From JANYCG01 sp031365665 (lineage in GTDB: Bacteria > Pseudomonadota > Gammaproteobacteria > Burkholderiales > Burkholderiaceae_C), in NCBI GenBank assembly GCA_031365665.1, contig JANLYO010000111.1, positions 1 to 64,000 on the forward strand: 64,000 nucleotides of DNA, given 5' to 3'. Numbering within the stretch: the stretch's first letter is position 1; each line of letters opens with the position of its first letter. Below the pieces are notes generated by a model, which saw nothing but the letters and a program-made list of their open reading frames with translations, did not search any database and was not told the origin of the DNA. The translations under genes and the position numbers were made by a program. Below, in pieces: positions 58,365 through 64,000 of the stretch.

Positions 58365-58410
58365 TCAGGCCCTTGCCGTGGTGCTGTCCCAAGCCCCGAA
58401 CACACCCACC

Positions 58411-59847
58411 ATGGCCACCGCGCTTCCTGACTCTTCTGCACCCACTGGCCAAAAACCCGGCCCACCATCTGGTGGCGGCTCCGGCCCGCCCCCCGGCATG
58501 CCGCCCAAACTCTGGAAGACCTACCTCGGTTTTCTGGTGCCGATGATTTTCAGCAACTTCCTGCAAGCGGCCTCGGGCACCATCAACAACATTTACCTCG
58601 GCCAGATGTTGGGCGTGGCGGCGCTGGCGGCGGTGTCATCGTTTTTCCCTGTGCTGTTTTTCCTGATGGCTTTCATGATTGGCATGGGCTCGGGCGCAGC
58701 GGTGTTGATCGGGCAGGCCTGGGGAGCACAGGAGCCCGAACGGGTCAAGGCGATCGCTGGCACCACCTTGATGGTGGGCCTGTGTTTTGGCACGCTGGTG
58801 GCGCTGTTTGGCGGCACCTTCACCCGCCCGCTGCTGGCCTCATTGGGCACGCCGACTGACATCTTGCCCAGCTCCATCGCGTACGCACGGGTGATGCTGA
58901 TCGCCGCACCCGGCATTTTTGTCTACCTGCTGGCCACCTCGATGCTGCGGGGCGTGGGCGACACCCGCACGCCGCTCAAAACCCTGCTGATCGCCACGGC
59001 CGTTGGGCTCTTGCTCACCCCAGCCTTGATTCGCGGCTGGCTCGGCTTCCCGCCCTTGGGTGTAGCCAGCGGGGCGTACGCGGCCACCGTGTCATTCGTC
59101 GTGGCGATGGCCTGGACGGCCTGGCACCTGCGGCGCACCAAGAGCCCGCTCGCGCCTGACGCCGTGCTGTGGCGCCACCTGCGGCTGGATGGCCCGATTT
59201 TGCTCAAGGTGCTGAAGATCGGCTTGCCTTCGGCGCTGACCATCATCACCATGTCGGTGTCGGAAATTGCCGTGCTGTTTCTGGTGAACCGCTACGGCTC
59301 CCAGGCCACAGCCGCCTACGGCGCGGTGAACCAGATCGTCTCTTACGTGCAGTTCCCCGCCATCTCGATTGCCATCACTGCGTCCATCCTCGGCGCGCAG
59401 GCGATTGGTGCCGGGCGCAGCCACACGCTGGGCAAAATCGCCCAGACCGGCATCAGCATGAACCTGCTGCTGACCGGCGCGCTGGTGCTGCTGGGTTATG
59501 TGTTTTCGCGCAATATCATTGGCCTGTTCATCACCGACGCGGCGGTGGTGGAAATGGCGCAGACGCTGCTGCACATCATGTTGTGGAGCCTGATCGTGTT
59601 TGGCATGTCGATGGTGCTCTCGGGCCTGATGCGGGCCAGCGGCGCCGTTGTGGTGCCGACCTTGATCACCATGGGTTGCATCGGGTTGGTGCAAATCCCG
59701 GCGGCCTGGTTTTTAAGCAGCCCGCATGCGCTGAACAGCATCAACGGCGTGTGGGCGGCTTACCCGGTTGCGTTTCTGGCGATGCTGGGTTTGCAGACCG
59801 TCTATTACCGGCTTGTCTGGAAGAAGAAACCGATCAAACGCTTGTGA
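58411..59847 (+). CDS. MATE family multidrug/metabolite exporter
   Basis: A 478-residue inner-membrane exporter with twelve hydrophobic helices after a Pro/Gly-rich N-terminal tail of about 35 residues. FLVPMIFSNFLQAASGTINN and SSFFPVLFFLMAFMIGMGSG are typical of helices 1 and 2; VLLIGQAWGAQE matches the family GQ motif. The ATG at 58411 is used; an upstream GTG at 58378 lies next to the repeat. Substrates are unknown. Confidence 0.92.
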   Translation: MATALPDSSAPTGQKPGPPSGGGSGPPPGMPPKLWKTYLGFLVPMIFSNFLQAASGTINNIYLGQMLGVAALAAVSSFFPVLFFLMAFMIGMGSGAAVLIGQAWGAQEPERVKAIAGTTLMVGLCFGTLVALFGGTFTRPLLASLGTPTDILPSSIAYARVMLIAAPGIFVYLLATSMLRGVGDTRTPLKTLLIATAVGLLLTPALIRGWLGFPPLGVASGAYAATVSFVVAMAWTAWHLRRTKSPLAPDAVLWRHLRLDGPILLKVLKIGLPSALTIITMSVSEIAVLFLVNRYGSQATAAYGAVNQIVSYVQFPAISIAITASILGAQAIGAGRSHTLGKIAQTGISMNLLLTGALVLLGYVFSRNIIGLFITDAAVVEMAQTLLHIMLWSLIVFGMSMVLSGLMRASGAVVVPTLITMGCIGLVQIPAAWFLSSPHALNSINGVWAAYPVAFLAMLGLQTVYYRLVWKKKPIKRL

Positions 59848-59915
59848 TCGCTGGCTGGTCAGACGCCTCCCAATTGCTTGGGCCAGACCGCTTTCAAACA
59901 ACTTGCATTCTGACT

Positions 59916-60107
59916 ATGGCAAGCACCCAGATCCCCAACGACCTGGACGACACCCTCATCACGCCCAGCGGCGGCGAACGCACTGCCGCGCTGGTGTCCG
60001 CCAAATTGCTGATGCTGGAACATATAGGCCATGACTGGCCCGAACCCCTTTGGCCGGTGATGTGTGACGCGGTGATTGCGCATGCAGCCGGCACGGCGCG
60101 TACCTAA
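59916..60107 (+). CDS. Small protein of unknown function
   Basis: A 63-residue frame (MASTQIPNDLDDTLITPSGG...) in the gap between the MATE gene and the convergent AEC gene. It has a plausible soluble composition with GHDWPEPLWPVMCDAVIAHA near the end, and its stop overlaps the AEC stop by 4 bp. No strong Shine-Dalgarno is seen. It could be a real small gene; no family is recognised. Confidence 0.5.
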   Translation: MASTQIPNDLDDTLITPSGGERTAALVSAKLLMLEHIGHDWPEPLWPVMCDAVIAHAAGTART

Positions 60108-61069
60108 GTCATGAGGCTGACAACACCCGAAAAGCTCAAAAATGCCGCCGCCGTGGTCACCAGGATGATGCGGGCAATGCGCCCGCTGTCGGCTTCAAAA
60201 CGCTCGGCCAGCATGGCGACGTTGCTGGCGCTGGGCAAAGCGGCCACCAGCACCATCACCGTCAACGCGAACTTGCTCAAGGGCACGCCGAGCTGGATGG
60301 CGGCGCTGCCCACCACCAGCACCAGCAGCGGGTGCACGACGAGTTTGAGCACGGCCATCGGCAGGTAGTCCGCCAGCGTCAGGGGCTCGGCGTGGCCGCG
60401 TTCGGTGAGGATCTGCGAGCGCGCCAGCACCGCGCCAATGGTGAACAGCGCCACTGGCGAGGCGGCATCGGCCAGCATGCCCAGGGTCTGCATGGCGGGT
60501 TTCGGCAATTCCAGCTGCAGCGCCGAGCTGACCGCCCCCGCCAGGATCGCCCAGGGCATCGGGTTCATGGCGATGCCCTTGAGCGCATTCTTCAAGGCCC
60601 TGGAAGCGCCGTGTTCGTCCGCGCTGTCGAGCGTAGACAGCGCAATGCACAGCGACGAGGTGAAGATCAGATCAACCGTGATGGTGATGATGGCCGGGCC
60701 TGCCGCCGAGGTGCCCAAGAGCGCCACGATCAGCGGCACGCCCATGAAGCCGGTGTTGGGAAACGCGGCCACCAGGGCGCCGAGTGACGCATCCTTCCAG
60801 CCGATGCGCGCGTTGAAACTGATCGCCACCGCGAAGCCCACCATCACCAGCGCGCAAAGCAAATACGGCAGAAACACACTGGCGTCCAGCAAGTCCGCAA
60901 TCGGCAGGCCTGCGCCAAAACGGTACAGCATGCAGGGCAGCGCGAAATACAAAACAAAGCCGTTCAGCCCCGGAATCGCCTCCAGCGGCAGCCAGGCGCG
61001 CTTTCCGGCGACGTAGCCGGCCAGCACCAGCGCGAAGAAGGGGAAGGTGACGAGGAGGATTTGCGGCAC
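60104..61069 (-). CDS. AEC (auxin efflux carrier) family transporter
   Basis: A 321-residue membrane protein with about ten hydrophobic helices in two halves. LLVTFPFFALVLAGYVAGK and NGFVLYFALPCMLYRF are typical of AEC helices 1 and 2, and GALVAAFPNTGFMGVPLIVAL carries the conserved NTGFMG. The second half has LAALPSASN-like VLVAALPSASNVAML. The GTG at 61069 is the likely start, since longer frames overlap the divergent helicase. AEC proteins move organic acids such as malate or malonate. Confidence 0.92.
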   Translation of the reverse strand: MPQILLVTFPFFALVLAGYVAGKRAWLPLEAIPGLNGFVLYFALPCMLYRFGAGLPIADLLDASVFLPYLLCALVMVGFAVAISFNARIGWKDASLGALVAAFPNTGFMGVPLIVALLGTSAAGPAIITITVDLIFTSSLCIALSTLDSADEHGASRALKNALKGIAMNPMPWAILAGAVSSALQLELPKPAMQTLGMLADAASPVALFTIGAVLARSQILTERGHAEPLTLADYLPMAVLKLVVHPLLVLVVGSAAIQLGVPLSKFALTVMVLVAALPSASNVAMLAERFEADSGRIARIILVTTAAAFLSFSGVVSLMT

Positions 61070-61169
61070 GGGGGGATTTTCGCTGAGCCGCCGACAATGG
61101 CGGTTTGTGCCTATTTCACGTCGTAACGTCAAATAGGCATAAAACCGCATTTTCATCAATCCAATCAAC

Positions 61170-63425
61170 ATGTTGCAGACATCGGCAGGCCCTGGCCTCA
61201 ACACCGTCCAGCAGGAAGCCGTCAACTTCATGCACGGCCCCTGCCTGGTGCTCGCCGGGGCGGGATCGGGCAAGACCCGCGTCATCACGCACAAGATCGC
61301 CCGGCTGATCCAGGCGGGCATGGACGCCCGGCGCATTTACGCGATCACCTTTACCAACAAGGCGGCGGCCGAGATGCGCGAACGCGCCAAGGCGCTGATT
61401 GGCAAGCCGGCCAAGGAGGTGGTGATCTGCACCTTTCACGCGCTGGGCGTGCGCATGTTGCGGGCGGATGGCGCGGCGCTCGGGCTGAAACCCGCGTTTT
61501 CGATTCTGGACAGCGACGACGTCACCAGCATCCTGAAAGACGCGGGCGGCACCACCGATGCGAAGGTGGCGCGCGGCTGGCAGTGGTCCATCTCGCTGTG
61601 GAAAAACATGGGCCTGAACGCCGCTGTAGCAGAAGCCCAGGCCAAAGACAATGACGAACGCCAGATCGCCCGCATCATGGCGCGTTACGAAGAGCGGCTC
61701 ACCGCCTACCAAAGCGTGGACTTTGACGACCTGATCAGCCTGCCGCTCAAGCTGCTGCAAAACCATGCGCAGGTGGCGCAGAAGTGGCAGGCGCAGGTCG
61801 GCCACCTGCTGGTGGACGAGTACCAGGACACCAATGCCACGCAATACGAATTGCTCAAGCTGCTGGTGGGTGGCAACAAAGCCAAAGACGCCAAATTCAC
61901 CGCTGTGGGCGACGACGACCAGAGCATCTACGGCTGGCGCGGCGCCACGCTGGACAACCTGAAAAAGCTGCCCGTCGACTTCCCCGCGCTCAAGGTCATC
62001 AGACTGGAGCAGAACTACCGCTCCACCGGCGCGATTTTGCAGGCGGCCAACAATGTGATTGCCCCCAACCCCAAGCTGTTCCCAAAAAATTTGTGGAGCG
62101 ACCTGGGTGCAGGCGAGCCGGTGCGGGTGGTCGATGCCGACAACGAAGAACACGAAGCCGAGCGCGCGGTGGCGCGCATCCAGGGGCTGATCGCGGGCAC
62201 GCAGGTGCTGGCCGCGAGCAGCGCGCATGCTGCTGGCGCCGCCGCGCTGGGCCGCCCCAAGCAAGGCACGGCCCCCTCGGGGGGCAGCGAACCACACGCA
62301 GTGGGGAGCGTGGGGGCGACACAGCACAAAGAATTCAAAGACTTTGCTGTGCTCTATCGCGCCAACCACATGGCCAAACCCTTCGAGAAGGCGCTGCGCA
62401 AGGCGCAGATTCCCTACAAAGTCTCGGGCGGCACCAGTTTTTTTGACCGCGCGGAGATCAAGGACCTGTGCGCCTGGTTCCGGCTGTGGATCAACAACGA
62501 CGACGACCCGGCTTTCCTGCGCGCCGTGACCACACCCAAACGCGGCATTGGCCACCAGACGCTGGAACAACTGGGCAAGTTTGCTTCGTCTTACAAGCTG
62601 AGCCTGTTTGAGGCGCTGTTTTCGCCCTCCTTGGGCAGCGTGGTCAACAAAAAATCGCTCGGCAGCCTGCATGAATTTGGCCGGTATGTGAACGACCTTG
62701 AATTCCGCGCGCGGCAAACACTTGGCGCCGAAGCCGCTGCGGATTTCCTCACGGAGTGGCTGAAAGAGATCGGCTACGAGCAACACTTGCAAGACGGCGA
62801 AGAGACCGAAAAACTCGCCGCCGCCCGCTGGAGCAACGTGATGGATTTCTGCGAATGGATGTCAGCCCGTTGTGGCGGCCAGATCGACGACATGTCGGGC
62901 GCGGACGGCATGGGCGGCTTCGACGGTGAGGTGCGTGAGGTCAAGTCCTTGCTGGAAGTGGCGCAGACCGTTTCCTTGCTGTCCACCATCAGCGAGCGGG
63001 AATCCGACCAGAACGTCGTGACGCTGAGCACCCTACATGCCGCCAAAGGGCTGGAGTGGCCGCACGTGATGCTGGTTGGCGTGAACGAGGGCCTGCTGCC
63101 CTTCCGCCTGGGCACCGACGACACGGCTGGCAATGAATTTGAAAGCCGCCTGGAGGAAGAACGCCGCTTGATGTACGTGGGCATCACCCGCGCGCAACGC
63201 AGTCTGGCTGTCAGCTGGACCAAACGGCGCAAAAAAGGCCGAGAAACCGTACCCGCCAAACCCAGCCGCTTCATTGCCGAAATGGCGCTTGAAAAAACCA
63301 CGACGCGCGAAGACCCGCGTGAAAAACTCAAGGCGCTGCGCGCAGAATTTGCCAAAAAAATGGAAACCGACGCCTTGGCTGCCGAAGCCGCGTCGCCAAA
63401 CCGCAGGCGACCTGTGGGGGCGTAA
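61170..63425 (+). CDS. UvrD/Rep-type ATP-dependent DNA helicase with in-frame repeat
   Basis: A 751-residue SF1A helicase. Motif I is AGAGSGKTRVI, motif II LLVDEYQDTNATQYE, motif III GDDDQSIYGWRGA, motif IV QNYRSTGAIL and motif V VTLSTLHAAKGLEW. Length is about 80 residues above Rep, partly because of an in-frame 68-bp repeat-like sequence at residues about 360-383, between GLIAGTQVL and HKEFKDFAVLYR. The N-terminus fits Rep. The ATG at 61170 starts MLQTSAGPGLNTVQQEAVN. Confidence 0.93.
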   Translation: MLQTSAGPGLNTVQQEAVNFMHGPCLVLAGAGSGKTRVITHKIARLIQAGMDARRIYAITFTNKAAAEMRERAKALIGKPAKEVVICTFHALGVRMLRADGAALGLKPAFSILDSDDVTSILKDAGGTTDAKVARGWQWSISLWKNMGLNAAVAEAQAKDNDERQIARIMARYEERLTAYQSVDFDDLISLPLKLLQNHAQVAQKWQAQVGHLLVDEYQDTNATQYELLKLLVGGNKAKDAKFTAVGDDDQSIYGWRGATLDNLKKLPVDFPALKVIRLEQNYRSTGAILQAANNVIAPNPKLFPKNLWSDLGAGEPVRVVDADNEEHEAERAVARIQGLIAGTQVLAASSAHAAGAAALGRPKQGTAPSGGSEPHAVGSVGATQHKEFKDFAVLYRANHMAKPFEKALRKAQIPYKVSGGTSFFDRAEIKDLCAWFRLWINNDDDPAFLRAVTTPKRGIGHQTLEQLGKFASSYKLSLFEALFSPSLGSVVNKKSLGSLHEFGRYVNDLEFRARQTLGAEAAADFLTEWLKEIGYEQHLQDGEETEKLAAARWSNVMDFCEWMSARCGGQIDDMSGADGMGGFDGEVREVKSLLEVAQTVSLLSTISERESDQNVVTLSTLHAAKGLEWPHVMLVGVNEGLLPFRLGTDDTAGNEFESRLEEERRLMYVGITRAQRSLAVSWTKRRKKGRETVPAKPSRFIAEMALEKTTTREDPREKLKALRAEFAKKMETDALAAEAASPNRRRPVGA
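62249..62316. repeat. Repeat-like sequence inside the helicase gene
   Basis: The 68-bp GC-rich segment has an internal inverted repeat (GCCCCC/GGGGGC around 62271-62285) and resembles a repeat I recall as frequent in Comamonadaceae genomes. In frame it encodes GRPKQGTAPSGGSEPHAV and a few more residues, with no stop. Only one copy lies in this window. Confidence 0.6.
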
Positions 63426-63441
63426 AGTGGGCGTTTCATTG

Positions 63442-63600
63442 TTATGAAAATGGTATTCTATTTTTCATAATTTATAAAATAATGACTATTATTTAGTCTT
63501 TTTGAATTGATATTCAATAGCAAATTTTCTAATATTTTTTTGATCGAAATTCCAATTTAGCAATTTACATTTTTTAAAATATATATTTTGAAAAATTCAG
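63442..63600. other. Strongly AT-rich gap after the helicase gene
   Basis: The 240-bp gap to the next gene is roughly 75-80% AT, unlike its surroundings. It opens with a 9-bp perfect hairpin (TTATGAAAA/TTTTCATAA, 63442-63470) that may end the helicase transcript. The rest, with many T and A runs, is a likely promoter region; a degenerate core-like TTCAATAGCAAATT is present. Confidence 0.5.
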
Positions 63601-63665
63601 ATCCTTTCCCACCATGGCACAGCGCCTTTCCCGCCGACTTCACACGCCATATTCGCTCAACACTG

Positions 63666-64000
63666 GTGCACGCCTGTAACTTGGCGGTTGTCACAGCGGC
63701 CAGTTTGTGGCCACTGCCCGCGTCATCACAAACACAGGCTCAAACCCAGACCGTAAACGCGGGCACGGGCACAGGCGCCGCCGGTTGCAAAAGCCACGAA
63801 CGCAGCAGCCTTTCGCGCTTTTGGGAACTCGAAACCGGCAGCGACTGCGGCACCTTCGGCATTCGCGGCTACCACCCCACCAGCCTCTCGGTGATTGGCT
63901 CGGACGGTGCCAACACCCAACCCTCCTCCACCGCACCCGGCCACACCGCCTTGGCCGCGACCGCTTACAGCCCGACTGAAACACGCATCCAACTCTCGGT
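63666..64000 (+). CDS. pldA: Outer-membrane phospholipase A, N-terminal part only
   Basis: The frame runs off the right edge. It has a signal sequence (AVVTAASLWPLPASS) and then ERSSLSRFWELETGSDCGTF, GIRGYHPTSLSVIGSDGAN and SPTETRIQLS. These match the start of the OMPLA barrel in related bacteria. The catalytic His and Ser lie outside the window. The GTG at 63666 is the most likely start; the ATG at 63614 is in another frame and ends after 21 codons. No clear Shine-Dalgarno was found. Confidence 0.7.
   Translation, partial: MHACNLAVVTAASLWPLPASSQTQAQTQTVNAGTGTGAAGCKSHERSSLSRFWELETGSDCGTFGIRGYHPTSLSVIGSDGANTQPSSTAPGHTALAATAYSPTETRIQLS

Noticed and set aside
61116..62792. Minus-strand open frame of 558 codons opposite the helicase gene
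   Set aside because: Antisense to all conserved helicase motifs; no domain recognised.
63520..63545. TTCAATAGCAAATT as an eighth repeat copy
   Set aside because: The match is short and lies in very AT-rich sequence; neither end is present.

Overview
The window looks like chromosome of a betaproteobacterium of the Burkholderiales, most likely Comamonadaceae (Rhodoferax/Polaromonas-like). The basis is the GC-rich coding sequence, the gene families present (FlhDC flagellar control, tripartite TRAP transporters, type III pantothenate kinase, CoxL-like molybdenum hydroxylase), and short repeats inside genes that I recall as common in Comamonadaceae. No rRNA, tRNA, CRISPR array, phage or insertion sequence was recognised. 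Genes are dense, with many ATGA or TGATG start/stop overlaps.

Layout. 1-1.9 kb: end of a dTDP-rhamnose operon (rfbB-rfbD, cut by the left edge). 1.9-5.8 kb: TRAP transporter dctPQM with an unusually long DctM and a terminator-like hairpin after dctP. 6-9 kb: an exported fumarylpyruvate hydrolase-like protein, then two half-size YeeE/YedE sulfur permeases divergent from a persulfide dioxygenase-rhodanese fusion. 9.2-16.4 kb: amidase, coaX, M14-like and M20 peptidases, and a molybdopterin oxidoreductase. 16.4-18.3 kb: two-component pair. 18.3-22 kb: fliT-fliG(short)-fliM-fliN divergent from flhDC. 22-23.4 kb: two toxin-antitoxin pairs (Phd/FitB-like and BrnA/BrnT). 23.6-29.7 kb: MocR regulator divergent from two exporters, an aminotransferase, a GST and a PhzF protein. 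30-40.2 kb: one co-directional run with an ABC transporter, nucleoside hydrolase, adenosine/adenine deaminase, phosphatase and three-subunit molybdenum hydroxylase, which together read as a purine nucleoside uptake and catabolism unit. 40.4-43.7 kb: membrane protein, hydrolase, VapBC-like pair, lipocalin. 43.7-47.1 kb: AceE-like E1 divergent from an Lrp regulator. 47-64 kb: radical SAM protein, DsbD, DapA-like lyase, thioredoxin-fold protein, CoA-binding protein, flavoprotein, hemE, priA, MATE exporter, AEC transporter, Rep/UvrD helicase, and the start of an outer-membrane phospholipase.

The structure least explained by genes is a dispersed intergenic repeat of about 121 bp. It has six near-full copies (11639, 23537, 29714, 40264, 48759, 58244) and one diverged copy (9032). 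Each has a conserved left hairpin and core, a variable middle, and a 27-bp right-end module that occurs in different forms; in one copy it appears inverted in place. Three shorter repeat-like sequences lie inside coding regions (mocR linker, phzF start, rep helicase). Other points worth a second look are a FliG lacking its torque-generating C-terminal domain, the purine cluster, and the Lrp/AceE pair with a perfect palindrome over the lrp start codon.
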